A DNA stretch of 34,219 nucleotides from the NCBI GenBank assembly GCA_026388665.1, contig JAPLJJ010000276.1:1-34219 (forward strand), written 5' to 3'. The position numbers were made by a program, and so were the translations under genes. The DNA comes from Deltaproteobacteria bacterium. Lineage in GTDB: Bacteria > Desulfobacterota > Desulfomonilia > Desulfomonilales > Desulfomonilaceae. How positions within the stretch are numbered: the first letter of the stretch is position 1; each line of letters opens with the position of its first letter. This document shows positions 8,553 through 15,789 of this stretch, piece by piece. The notes beneath the pieces were generated by a model. It searched no databases. It saw nothing but the letters and a program-made list of their open reading frames with translations, and had not been told where the DNA came from.

Positions 8553-9126
8553 TTATCCGGCCGATTTCAGGAAATGCGCAGAATTCCACGGACATGTGTG
8601 CCCGGGACTTGCAATTGGATACGCTGCGGTCAAGGCGGCTTCCGGAGCATTGAACTCGTCCGGGTCCGAGGACGAAGAATTGGTGTGCATAGTTGAGAAC
8701 AATTCGTGCTCGGTCGACGCTGTACAGGTTCTTATGGGCTGCACCTTCGGCAAGGGAAATCTGATATTTAGGGACTGGGGCAAACAGGTTTTCACTTTTT
8801 TTGATCGGGAATCCGGGAAAGCGGTTAGAATTTCCTTGAATCGTCCGTCTCCCCATAGAGACAGGATCCACGAATTAAGGAAAAAGATGGAGACAGGCCA
8901 GGCGACGGATAAGGACAAGAGCGAATTGCACAGATTGAGGGATGAATTTACCTTAAGCCTTATCGCTGAGCCGACAAATTTCTTTGAAGTAAAGGAGATA
9001 ACTATGGAGGCCCCTGAGTATGCGCAGATTGTGGAAACATCTCCCTGCTCGATTTGTGGTGAACAAACCATGACTTCACGAATGGTCAACAAAGATGGCT
9101 CAATGGCCTGTAAAGGTTGCGCGTAA
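8536..9126 (+). CDS. FmdE-family protein with C-terminal zinc ribbon
   Basis: A 196-aa protein of the family named after subunit E of formylmethanofuran dehydrogenase. Seen: FHGHVCPG (17-24), the family's putative metal site; NNSCSVDAVQVLMGCTFGKGN (about 55-75), the second conserved block; and a C-terminal four-cysteine zinc ribbon (Cys171, Cys174, Cys192, Cys195). Such proteins are common in anaerobes and often accompany molybdenum or tungsten enzymes, but the biochemical role in bacteria without methanofuran is unknown. The ATG at 8536 has AGGAG 8 nt upstream. It overlaps the Nudix gene and its stop TAA shares a base with the next ATG. Confidence 0.87.
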   Translation: MNSLNDYPADFRKCAEFHGHVCPGLAIGYAAVKAASGALNSSGSEDEELVCIVENNSCSVDAVQVLMGCTFGKGNLIFRDWGKQVFTFFDRESGKAVRISLNRPSPHRDRIHELRKKMETGQATDKDKSELHRLRDEFTLSLIAEPTNFFEVKEITMEAPEYAQIVETSPCSICGEQTMTSRMVNKDGSMACKGCA

Positions 9127-9788
9127 TGAAAATAGCCGACAATTTCTTTGTCTATTTCTGGAATAACCCTAAGGAAAATAATTGTAACAGTTACGTGATT
9201 GATGGCAAGGTTCCGGTGCTTATCGATCCCGGCCTTGAACAGCGCGTGGACAATCTCTTTGACCGGATGCGAGAGGATGGCTTTGATCCGAACAGGATAC
9301 AGGCGGTCATAGGGACCCACTGTCACCCTGACCATTTTACGGGATCCAAACGATTTGTGGACACAGATGTGAAGGTCGCCCTGACTCGTGAAGAAGAAAA
9401 GTTTATGATTGATGAGGGCTCAAGATGGTATGCGGCCCAGGGCAAGGAAGCGCCTCCGTTCGAGGTAACTTTTTACCTTAAAGAAGGAGATCTTAGGCTC
9501 GGCAAGCATGAATTTGAAGTGTTCATCGCGCCGGGCCACAGCCCAGGAAGTTTGTGCCTCTATTGGCCAAAACTCAAGACACTGATTTGTGGAGACGTAA
9601 TTTTCAGAGGCAGCATTGGGCGTGTAGACTTGCCAGGCGGTAATGCCCAACAGCTCAAACAGAGTATCGAGAAATTATCGAAGCTGAAGCTTGAACTTAT
9701 TTTGCCGGGTCATGGGCCGGCTATTCAGGGAACGGCGAACGTTCAAGCGAATTTTCAAATGATCGAGAGTTATTTTAGGACGATCTGA
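9126..9788 (+). CDS. Metallo-beta-lactamase-fold hydrolase (glyoxalase II-like)
   Basis: A 220-aa cytoplasmic hydrolase. The binuclear-metal signature THCHPDH places His65, His67, Asp69 and His70 as in glyoxalase II. Further conserved elements are PGHSPGS, the bridging aspartate in CGDVIF, and the final histidine in LPGHGP. The substrate is probably a thioester or similar but cannot be named. The start is the ATG at 9126, which shares its A with the preceding TAA stop; a TTG three codons earlier is less likely. It is the last gene of the RNase/Nudix/FmdE run. Confidence 0.88.
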   Translation: MKIADNFFVYFWNNPKENNCNSYVIDGKVPVLIDPGLEQRVDNLFDRMREDGFDPNRIQAVIGTHCHPDHFTGSKRFVDTDVKVALTREEEKFMIDEGSRWYAAQGKEAPPFEVTFYLKEGDLRLGKHEFEVFIAPGHSPGSLCLYWPKLKTLICGDVIFRGSIGRVDLPGGNAQQLKQSIEKLSKLKLELILPGHGPAIQGTANVQANFQMIESYFRTI

Positions 9789-9842
9789 CGAACTTAGCGC
9801 GTTAGCCTAAACTCATAGTATTTACTGGATGTTGTGATTGAA

Positions 9843-9989
9843 ATGACCTGTCTTTTGACTGATTCGGACCTGAAAGAAGAGATGAAGCGAATAAAAGGGC
9901 GCCAAGAAATTACCCACGCGTTCAAAAATTCGGCAGGCGCCGCAAGTATTTTGTACGTGGACAACTGCTGTAATTTCGATAGGTTCTGA
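9843..9989 (+). CDS. Possible 48-aa hypothetical protein
   Basis: A short frame in the 447-bp gap after the metallo-hydrolase. It starts with ATG, has an acidic/basic N-terminal helix (LTDSDLKEEMKRIKGRQE) and ends in a cysteine-containing tail (VDNCCNF). No family is recognised. The Shine-Dalgarno is poor. It may be a remnant of a larger gene or simply chance. Confidence 0.2.
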   Translation: MTCLLTDSDLKEEMKRIKGRQEITHAFKNSAGAASILYVDNCCNFDRF

Positions 9990-10086
9990 AATGAGGCCGT
10001 TTGATGTTCAAAAATTTGGACAAAACCTTGATTCAGCCCAATTTCTGAAACATAAAACCATTGAACGGAAAGTGAGCTAAGCGTCT

Positions 10087-10104
10087 AATATAACTAGTTA
10101 TATT
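10087..10104. promoter_or_regulatory. 18-bp perfect palindrome upstream of the sigma-54 promoter
   Basis: AATATAACTAGTTATATT is a perfect 18-bp palindrome centred about 35 bp upstream of the sigma-54 -24 box and about 61 bp upstream of the expected transcription start. Position and symmetry suit a dimeric regulator such as an enhancer-binding protein, though such sites usually lie somewhat further upstream. The regulator is unknown. Confidence 0.5.
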
Positions 10105-10130
10105 ATTCATTATAGATTTTAATCACGTTT

Positions 10131-10146
10131 TGGCACGGCAGTTGCT
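10131..10146 (+). promoter_or_regulatory. Sigma-54 promoter
   Basis: TGGCACGGCAGTTGCT contains the full -24 element TGGCAC (10131-10136), a 5-bp spacer and the -12 element TTGC (10142-10145), the consensus RpoN arrangement. Transcription should begin near 10156-10158 and require an AAA+ enhancer-binding protein. The next features downstream are an intrinsic terminator (10184-10213) and then the secreted FG-GAP protein gene. Confidence 0.82.
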
Positions 10147-10156
10147 TAAGACATGG

Positions 10157-10213
10157 ACAAGAAAATAATCTTTTCCTCCTACGCCAACTGCAGTGTCAGT
10201 TGGTATTTTTTTT
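10157..10213 (+). ncRNA. Candidate short sigma-54-dependent RNA or attenuator leader
   Basis: This is the interval between the expected start of the sigma-54 promoter and the end of an intrinsic terminator, about 57 nt. It contains no open reading frame of note. Its unpaired part holds TTTTCCTCCT (10171-10180), complementary to Shine-Dalgarno sequences, followed by the terminator hairpin. It could be a stand-alone regulatory RNA acting on ribosome binding sites, or a leader whose terminator is conditionally read through into the gene at 10236. Inference from sequence only. Confidence 0.4.
10184..10213 (+). terminator. Intrinsic terminator in the leader of the FG-GAP protein gene
   Basis: A 7-bp stem CCAACTG / CAGTTGG with a 6-nt loop, then TA and eight consecutive T residues (10206-10213). 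It is a textbook rho-independent terminator only about 40 bp after the -12 element of the sigma-54 promoter and 23 bp before the next start codon. Confidence 0.65.
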
Positions 10214-10235
10214 GGTCAATAATGCAATTGAACTG

Positions 10236-11816
10236 ATGACTGGAGCCACGGGCCACAGAATCATCTGCCGGTTTATGCTGACCATCCTGGCGCTATCGGC
10301 CTTTTCGGGGGATGTAAGCGGTTCGCCCGAAAACCGTCCTCTTCTAAAAGTTCTCACCTTACCATTCAGCGTAGTATCAGATACTCAGGACAGTGATCTT
10401 AAATCTTTTTGCGATCATGCGACTAACACTCTCAAGGCGACTATAGAATCTATGGGAGACGCGGTGAGGGTTATTCCGGATAACGATTGGGACAAGTTCC
10501 TCAAAGATGGTGGTTCGCTCAAGAGTGATCAGGATGCGATAGCGCTGGCCCGTAAGGTCGGGGCTGAGATGGTGATTTTTGGCTTTCTCTCTCGTGAAGA
10601 CAGCCAGTACAGGTTACGCGGCGTGATGTGGGACCTCGCATCAAATAGACCCACTGTATCAACAGATGTACGAGTCGAAAATATTCACTCGTTGCCGGGC
10701 GCATTAAATGTTTTTGCCGCAGGCGTCGGCAGGCGTCTCGCAGGAGTGCCTAAGCTTGAGTTCTATAAATCAGAGGGAACATCCCCGGGTGTTTCTCCGG
10801 CAAGCCGTAATCCAGGGCTTGTAAGTTTACCCGGACGCCCTTCCCCGTCATCCGGCCCCTGGCGAAGCCCTGAGATGGCGTTAGGTATTGCTTCAGTCAC
10901 GATTGGTGATCTCGATGGGGACGGCAAGAACGAGACTGTTTTCCTTGATGAAAACGGTATCACAATAAGTCGATTTGAAGGCGGAGGGCTTAAACCGTTG
11001 ACCCGGTACTCGCAGTCGCCGGCAATCTATGTGAGCGCTGAGGCTGCGGATCTGGATGGGGACGGTATTGCTGAACTCATATTGTGTTATCGAACGTTAT
11101 CCGGATTCGAATCCGCTATTATTAAATATAAGGGCAGGGACCTCACCGTAGCTGACAGGGTCCCTGATGTTGTTCTCAAGGTAATCTCAGAGCCTGTAGA
11201 GGGTAAAGAGAAGCAATTACTCGTGGGACAGAGGATAGATTCGTCGGACATCTTCAGCGGTCGGATGGAGCATTACGAGTTTGCCGAAGGGAAACTGCGC
11301 CGAGTCGGAGAAATTAATCTTCCACCCGGCACGTTTATTCTCAGTTACGCTTCTGGTCAGTTCGGCCCGGATAAAGAATTCCTAAGGATAATATTGAACC
11401 AGGACCAGCGATTGATGGCCTTTGACAAAGACAACAGGTTGCTGGCCTCGAAGACGGACAGGGTATATGGGCTTCATAGGCGGATTCGTCTATACAGGCA
11501 GGGTCAGTCTCCAATAGACTTAGCGATTCCTGGAAGGATCCTGATCACTAATGCTCAGAGCGCGGGTCAAAACGAAATTCTCGTGATAAAGCAGACAGAA
11601 GCAGGATCAGCAGTAGAGGCCCTAGGGTGGAACGGGAAGCAGTTTCTTGAAAATTGGCGCACCGTGACCAGCCCAGGCATTATCGCAGACTACCTTATCA
11701 ATGACTTTAAGAATGAAGGCGCTAAATCGCTGGTCCTTGTGTTGGTTAACCCTATGTTTTTTCAGAGTATCACAGGCTATCGTAGCGTAATCTTCGCGTA
11801 CGACATGGGGATGTAG
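10236..11816 (+). CDS. Secreted TolB/CsgG-like protein with FG-GAP/VCBS repeats
   Basis: A 526-aa exported protein. A signal peptide is visible (IICRFMLTILALSAFSGDVSG, about 9-29). Residues about 36-170 resemble the TolB N-terminal/CsgG-like domain: LKVLTLPFSVV, a long helix, then ALARKVGAEMVIFGFLSRED and a strand-rich part. After a Pro/Ser linker (about 180-212) come FG-GAP/VCBS-type calcium-binding loops, DLDGDGKNE (225-233) and DLDGDGIAE (272-280), the start of a probable beta-propeller. It likely acts in the periplasm or at the cell surface; the exact role is unknown. The start at 10236 lies past the upstream terminator. It has no good Shine-Dalgarno, and an alternative ATG is at 10275. 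It is apparently driven by the sigma-54 promoter at 10131. Confidence 0.72.
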   Translation: MTGATGHRIICRFMLTILALSAFSGDVSGSPENRPLLKVLTLPFSVVSDTQDSDLKSFCDHATNTLKATIESMGDAVRVIPDNDWDKFLKDGGSLKSDQDAIALARKVGAEMVIFGFLSREDSQYRLRGVMWDLASNRPTVSTDVRVENIHSLPGALNVFAAGVGRRLAGVPKLEFYKSEGTSPGVSPASRNPGLVSLPGRPSPSSGPWRSPEMALGIASVTIGDLDGDGKNETVFLDENGITISRFEGGGLKPLTRYSQSPAIYVSAEAADLDGDGIAELILCYRTLSGFESAIIKYKGRDLTVADRVPDVVLKVISEPVEGKEKQLLVGQRIDSSDIFSGRMEHYEFAEGKLRRVGEINLPPGTFILSYASGQFGPDKEFLRIILNQDQRLMAFDKDNRLLASKTDRVYGLHRRIRLYRQGQSPIDLAIPGRILITNAQSAGQNEILVIKQTEAGSAVEALGWNGKQFLENWRTVTSPGIIADYLINDFKNEGAKSLVLVLVNPMFFQSITGYRSVIFAYDMGM

Positions 11817-11914
11817 ATTTTACCCTCTTCTATACCCTGGCGATGCCTTGAGAAGCCCCCCGAATTAAGCAAAATCAACTGAGACGGAGTTTTTTTACTG
11901 CGTGCCAAAAGATA

Positions 11915-12172
11915 TTATCGATAAGCATCTTTGCGCAATCGAATAGACCTAACTTGAACAATCAGTCTGTCATCATCAACTGAAAAAAATATGCGATAGG
12001 GGCCTTGTCGAATTCGATATCCAAAAAACTTTCCTGATAACTTCTTGGTTCCTCGTGGACGAGGATCTTTTTGAAGGTTCTCGATTTTCCTAAGAATATT
12101 TTGTCTGTATTCAAATGGAATATTTTGTAATTCTTCTTTAGCAAGACCTGAGAGTTGAATTAGGTAATCCAC
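11915..12172 (-). CDS. RelE/ParE-type toxin (second copy)
   Basis: An 85-aa toxin with the same architecture as the one at 2252-2521: an N-terminal AKEELQNIPFEYRQNILRKIE helical hairpin, then RGTKKLSGKFFGYRIRQGPYRIFFSVD (about 39-65) and a basic end LRKDAYR. The R-x-R-x-G-x-Y-R-I strand motif marks it as RelE superfamily. It starts at GTG (12172), 7 nt after its antitoxin's stop. It is convergent with the secreted FG-GAP gene. The region is noticeably more AT-rich than its neighbours, which fits horizontal acquisition. Confidence 0.83.
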   Translation of the reverse strand: MDYLIQLSGLAKEELQNIPFEYRQNILRKIENLQKDPRPRGTKKLSGKFFGYRIRQGPYRIFFSVDDDRLIVQVRSIRLRKDAYR

Positions 12173-12179
12173 CAGCCAA

Positions 12180-12395
12180 CTATACTCCCAGTTCAGACTT
12201 TACTTGTTCAAGGGGCAAATAGTTTTCCTCTTCAGTCTTCCGAAAAATGTGAATCATTTCCAAAAAATCATCCTTGTCTTCCGGATCGGTCAACGCTCTG
12301 TATTCAGCCAATAGGTCGGGGTCTCTCAATATCTCTGTCGTGTCGCATGAAGACTCTGAATCAGTTTGACTATCTATAGGTTTTGTTTGAACCAT
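12180..12395 (-). CDS. Antitoxin partner of second RelE/ParE-type toxin
   Basis: A 71-aa protein. The first about 22 residues are polar and probably disordered (SQTDSESSCDTTE). Then ILRDPDLLAEYRAL, EDKDDFLEMIHIFRK and a C-terminal QVKSELGV match the antitoxin at 2039-2251 block by block. The ATG at 12395 has AGAGG 7 nt upstream; the longer frame from 12428 crosses the promoter region. It sits immediately before the toxin, as expected for type II pairs. Antitoxin role inferred from context and paralogy. Confidence 0.72.
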   Translation of the reverse strand: MVQTKPIDSQTDSESSCDTTEILRDPDLLAEYRALTDPEDKDDFLEMIHIFRKTEEENYLPLEQVKSELGV

Positions 12396-12426
12396 AGAGC
12401 TACCTCTAATAAAGAACTGTTTTTTC

Positions 12427-12458
12427 ATTATAGCTCAAGAGATAACCGAAGTCTCTTG
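12427..12458 (-). promoter_or_regulatory. Promoter -10 and inverted-repeat operator of second TA pair
   Basis: On the minus strand a perfect TATAAT (12432-12427) lies 32 bp before the antitoxin ATG. Directly upstream, CAAGAGA / TCTCTTG form a perfect 7-bp inverted repeat with a 9-bp spacer (12436-12458), covering the place of a -35 element. This is the usual layout for autorepression by an antitoxin or toxin-antitoxin complex. No good -35 hexamer is seen. Confidence 0.5.
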
Positions 12459-12513
12459 TTATGTTGCCAATATAGAATAACGATAGGAATCCAATGCTCC
12501 TACCACAGAACGC

Positions 12514-12546
12514 GACATGGGCGCTCCCTTACAGAGCGCCCATGTC
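12514..12546. terminator. Strong 13-bp hairpin downstream of hppA
   Basis: GACATGGGCGCTC and its exact complement flank a 7-nt loop, a perfect 13-bp stem ending 37 bp beyond the hppA stop. Neither strand has a T-run after the stem, so it is either a non-canonical terminator or an mRNA 3' stabiliser for the highly translated pump gene. Confidence 0.5.
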
Positions 12547-12582
12547 AGCTTCAACGTTCGGCTAGAATCAGCCGCTTAAAGA

Positions 12583-14667
12583 CTATTTAACAATGAACGG
12601 GACCAGCAGCAGGGCCACCATGTTGACGACCTTGATGACCGGGTTCAACGCCGGGCCCGCAGTATCCTTGTACGGATCACCTACGGTGTCACCTGTGACG
12701 GCCGCTTTGTGAGCCTCGCCACCCTTACCGCCGAAGTATCCGTCTTCGATATACTTTTTGGCGTTATCCCAGGTGGCTCCACCGGTTGTCATGGCAATAG
12801 CAAGGAACAGACCTACAACGATGCTACCGATTAGCATACCACCGAGGGCCTCCTTACCAAGTGTAAACGCTACCACTAGAGGTATCACAACCGGTAGCAG
12901 GGATGGGATAACCATCTCTTTCTGAGCTGCGGCCGTGACGATGTCGACGCACTTGCCGTATTCAGCCTTGACACCTGGAAGACCTTCCCTGAGGCCCTTG
13001 ATTTCACGGAACTGTCTACGCACTTCCTCGACGATTGATCCGGCGGCCTTACCAACGGCGAGCATACAAAGAGCAGCGAAGAAGTAAGGAATAATCCCGC
13101 CGATAAGAAGACCAACGAGGATTTTGGGGTCTGACAGATCGAACGCAACCGCTTTTCCGGACAAACCTTCTATGGCTCGAGTATACTCGGCGAAAAGAAC
13201 CAGGGCGGCCAGGGCGGCGGAACCGATCGCATATCCTTTTGTAACGGCCTTTGTGGTGTTACCAACAGCGTCAAGCGGGTCAGTTCTGTTACGAACTTCT
13301 TCCGACAAATCGGCCATTTCAGCGATACCACCGGCGTTGTCCGTGATCGGACCATATGAGTCGATTGCTACAACTATGCCGGTCATGGAAAGCATGGAGA
13401 CAACGACGACCGCAATTCCGTAAAGTCCGGTTCCAGTACTACCTGAAAATCCACCGCCAATCGCGTATCCAATCATGATGGACGCCGCAAGAACGAGAAC
13501 CGGCAGCACTGTCGAAATCATGCTGATAGCAAGACCTGCAATGATGTTTGTGCCGTGACCGGTTGTCGAAGCCTGGGCGACATATTTGACCGGGCCGTAC
13601 ATACCAGTGAAGTATTCAGTGATGACAACGATCAGCCCCGTCAGGACCAGACCGATCACAGCCAGCAAGAATATGCTCGTTGGCTGGATTATGAAAGCTG
13701 TGGCAAGCGGCTTACCTATAGGGAGATACGTTGCTACAAAGTAGAAGGCGATCGCTGCCAGGATACCCGCAACGGCCATCCCTTTGTACAGGGCGCCCAT
13801 GATGTAGACGTCTTTTTCGTTCTGGGACCTGCTGATCTTAACGAAGAAGGTGCCGATAATCGATGCGAGAATCGCAACACCACCGATGAGAAGCGGCATA
13901 AAGAAAGCAGGAGTCGCCATGCCGTAAATCGTGCTGCCAAGCAACATTGCGGCCACGATGGTAACGGTGTAGGTTTCATAAAGGTCAGCGGCCATACCCG
14001 CGCAGTCACCAACGTTGTCACCAACGTTGTCCGCGATGACGCCCGCGTTGCGGGGATCGTCTTCCGGAAGGTCGGCTTCGACTTTACCAATAAGGTCAGC
14101 GCCCACGTCCGCTGCTTTAGTGTAGATACCACCGCCCACACGGGCAAATACGCTCATGAGTGAACTACCAAAACCAAGGCCTACGAGCGAGGTGAAGATA
14201 TGGTGTGGGTCAGGATTGTGTCCCCTAGCGACCATGTAGAAACCTGCGACACCAAGAAGGGCCAGACCTGTAACGACGATACCTGTCACAGACCCGCCTT
14301 TGAAAGCGACATCCATTGCGTCCGCAAGGCTCTTGCCGGCAGCAGCGGCCACACGCACGTTCGCGTTGACGGAAACTTTCATCCCGAGGAAACCAGCAAG
14401 ACCTGAACCAATCAAACCGACTAAGAAGCCGATTGCCGGCATCGTCCCGAGGGCAACCCAGAGGATAACAAACAAGATAGCCGCGATAATAGCCACGACC
14501 TTATACTGGCGGGTAAGGTAAGCCATAGCGCCTTCAGCGACATAGCCGGATATTTCCCGCATTCGCTCATTGCCCGCGTCCTGCTTAAAGACCCAACCCG
14601 CGGTTATCAGGCTATAGGCCACTCCCGCACCCCCACACAATAGGGCGACATAAATAACCCAGTCCAT
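12583..14667 (-). CDS. hppA: Membrane-bound proton-translocating pyrophosphatase (K+-independent)
   Basis: A 694-aa polytopic inner-membrane enzyme with about 16 transmembrane segments that couples PPi hydrolysis to ion pumping. Signature motifs: [11 protein letters not shown] (187-197, PPi/Mg binding) and [12 protein letters not shown] (213-224). The stretch [16 protein letters not shown] has Lys473 and Thr476 where K+-dependent enzymes have Ala and Gly, so it belongs to the K+-independent class, whose members pump protons. It conserves energy from PPi released by biosynthesis or fatty-acid activation, common in syntrophic and sulfate-reducing anaerobes. The ATG at 14667 has AAGGAGG 7 nt upstream. 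It is monocistronic. Confidence 0.95.
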   Translation of the reverse strand: MDWVIYVALLCGGAGVAYSLITAGWVFKQDAGNERMREISGYVAEGAMAYLTRQYKVVAIIAAILFVILWVALGTMPAIGFLVGLIGSGLAGFLGMKVSVNANVRVAAAAGKSLADAMDVAFKGGSVTGIVVTGLALLGVAGFYMVARGHNPDPHHIFTSLVGLGFGSSLMSVFARVGGGIYTKAADVGADLIGKVEADLPEDDPRNAGVIADNVGDNVGDCAGMAADLYETYTVTIVAAMLLGSTIYGMATPAFFMPLLIGGVAILASIIGTFFVKISRSQNEKDVYIMGALYKGMAVAGILAAIAFYFVATYLPIGKPLATAFIIQPTSIFLLAVIGLVLTGLIVVITEYFTGMYGPVKYVAQASTTGHGTNIIAGLAISMISTVLPVLVLAASIMIGYAIGGGFSGSTGTGLYGIAVVVVSMLSMTGIVVAIDSYGPITDNAGGIAEMADLSEEVRNRTDPLDAVGNTTKAVTKGYAIGSAALAALVLFAEYTRAIEGLSGKAVAFDLSDPKILVGLLIGGIIPYFFAALCMLAVGKAAGSIVEEVRRQFREIKGLREGLPGVKAEYGKCVDIVTAAAQKEMVIPSLLPVVIPLVVAFTLGKEALGGMLIGSIVVGLFLAIAMTTGGATWDNAKKYIEDGYFGGKGGEAHKAAVTGDTVGDPYKDTAGPALNPVIKVVNMVALLLVPFIVK

Positions 14668-14975
14668 CCACCTACCTCCTTAGAATGATTAGCGAACACT
14701 TTATAATGGAAAATACTAGTGTATTGTTGAACATTATATAGATTTGAGCTTATGTCAAGGACAAATAGACCTGGAGGAGGCTTGAATTCATAGCGCTCCC
14801 GATTCCCCTCTCTTGAAAAACTCGATAAACAGTAATATAGGAAAAACAACACTTTTGGTCGACACCGTGATGAGTGATCGCCGACACTAAAGTAATGGCG
14901 CTCTTCTTTTCCTTAATTCTACCGGCACGGAAGCAAACCGGATTACATTCTTGGAGGGTTAAGATATATTTATGG
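14668..14975. other. Intergenic region between hppA start and the nitroreductase gene
   Basis: A 308-bp gap without a convincing gene. Its left part is the hppA leader and putative promoter (14733-14758). The near-palindrome AATACTAGTGTATT (14712-14725) lies between that promoter and hppA. Nothing recognisable was seen in 14760-14975, which is downstream of the nitroreductase gene. Confidence 0.5.
14733..14758 (-). promoter_or_regulatory. Possible hppA promoter
   Basis: On the minus strand a perfect TTGACA (14758-14753) and a perfect TATAAT (14738-14733) face the hppA gene, but the spacer is only 14 bp, shorter than the 16-18 bp normally needed. Taking the overlapping TAATGT as -10 gives a 16-bp spacer. 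The leader to the ATG would be about 60 nt. Confidence 0.4.
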
Positions 14976-15668
14976 CTATTTCCCGACAGGAACTATAAAT
15001 AAAGGCGTGACTCCTGCCGGAATTTTGATGGCTGAGGAGACTGAACCCTCCTCAAAAGCGCCGACTGTCCCTATTCTAAGACCGAGCGCCTCAGCCTGAA
15101 GAAACAGGTTCTGATTTGAAGAACCGGATTCCATGAACACATACTTTATTCCCTGGTTCCCATATTTCGCCGTCATTTTGTTGAATGACGCGGCAATGAC
15201 TACTACAGCAGGAGCAGACGCAATCCATAATTGGGATAGGGCGGCTTGAGCGAGCGCCAATCTTCCATCCCCCTGAGAAATTTGAACTAGTGAGTTACTT
15301 ATTGCATAGTACTGAAAAATGCCTGCCGGTAACCCTTTTACTGTATCACTACCCGTGAGCAAGAAAATCTCGAGAGGATATATTCCCCCTGCTGACGGCA
15401 AAGTCTTCACTGTCGCTCCGCTTATCGCATCTACGGGTAGAGCGCCGTTTGCCGCCCACAGTAGTTGGGAAACCTGCTCAAGAGTCAGAGGATCTTTGGA
15501 AAAATGTCGGACCGACTTTTTTTTGAGCATTGCCGATTCAACGGACATTTTTCCCGTGAAGGCGGGTTTTGGGAGTTTGATATCGTTGGCGGAAAACACT
15601 GCTTCTTTGAATGACATCAACAGAATAAGGGTAACGGCGCAAAACACCACATATTTTACAGGTTTCAT
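14976..15668 (-). CDS. SagB/ThcOx-type nitroreductase-family protein with N-terminal export signal
   Basis: A 230-aa protein. From the ATG at 15668 it has a clear Sec-type signal or membrane anchor (KYVVFCAVTLILLMSFKEAVFSA, residues 4-26). The rest is a nitroreductase-fold FMN enzyme of the SagB/ThcOx branch: KKKSVRHFSKDPLTLEQVSQ (about 47-66), QLLWAANGA, LPSAGGIYPLEIFLL and, near the end, SSNQNLFLQAEALGLRIG. Flavin-dependent members usually act in the cytoplasm, so an exported form is unusual. The substrate is unknown. An ATG at 15683 would add five residues but has no ribosome site. It is divergent from ndk. Confidence 0.78.
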   Translation of the reverse strand: MKPVKYVVFCAVTLILLMSFKEAVFSANDIKLPKPAFTGKMSVESAMLKKKSVRHFSKDPLTLEQVSQLLWAANGALPVDAISGATVKTLPSAGGIYPLEIFLLTGSDTVKGLPAGIFQYYAISNSLVQISQGDGRLALAQAALSQLWIASAPAVVVIAASFNKMTAKYGNQGIKYVFMESGSSNQNLFLQAEALGLRIGTVGAFEEGSVSSAIKIPAGVTPLFIVPVGK

Positions 15669-15789
15669 GATGTTGTCTCTCATAATTTATTTTGCGGAGA
15701 ACAATTATCTTATTCAACCTAGAAACACAACAGACGCTGTGTTAGATTTCATTTTCAAACAAAATTTTAAGGTGGAAGAGGATTCATAG

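Noticed and set aside
8553-9335. 260-codon minus-strand frame across the FmdE and hydrolase genes
   Set aside because: It overlaps two well-supported genes on the other strand and has no family resemblance.
10200-10235. Earlier TTG start for the FG-GAP protein
   Set aside because: It begins inside the terminator stem and T-run and lacks a ribosome site.
13555-14163. 202-codon plus-strand frame inside hppA
   Set aside because: It is the antisense shadow of a strongly conserved membrane protein; its residues are low-complexity and unrecognised.
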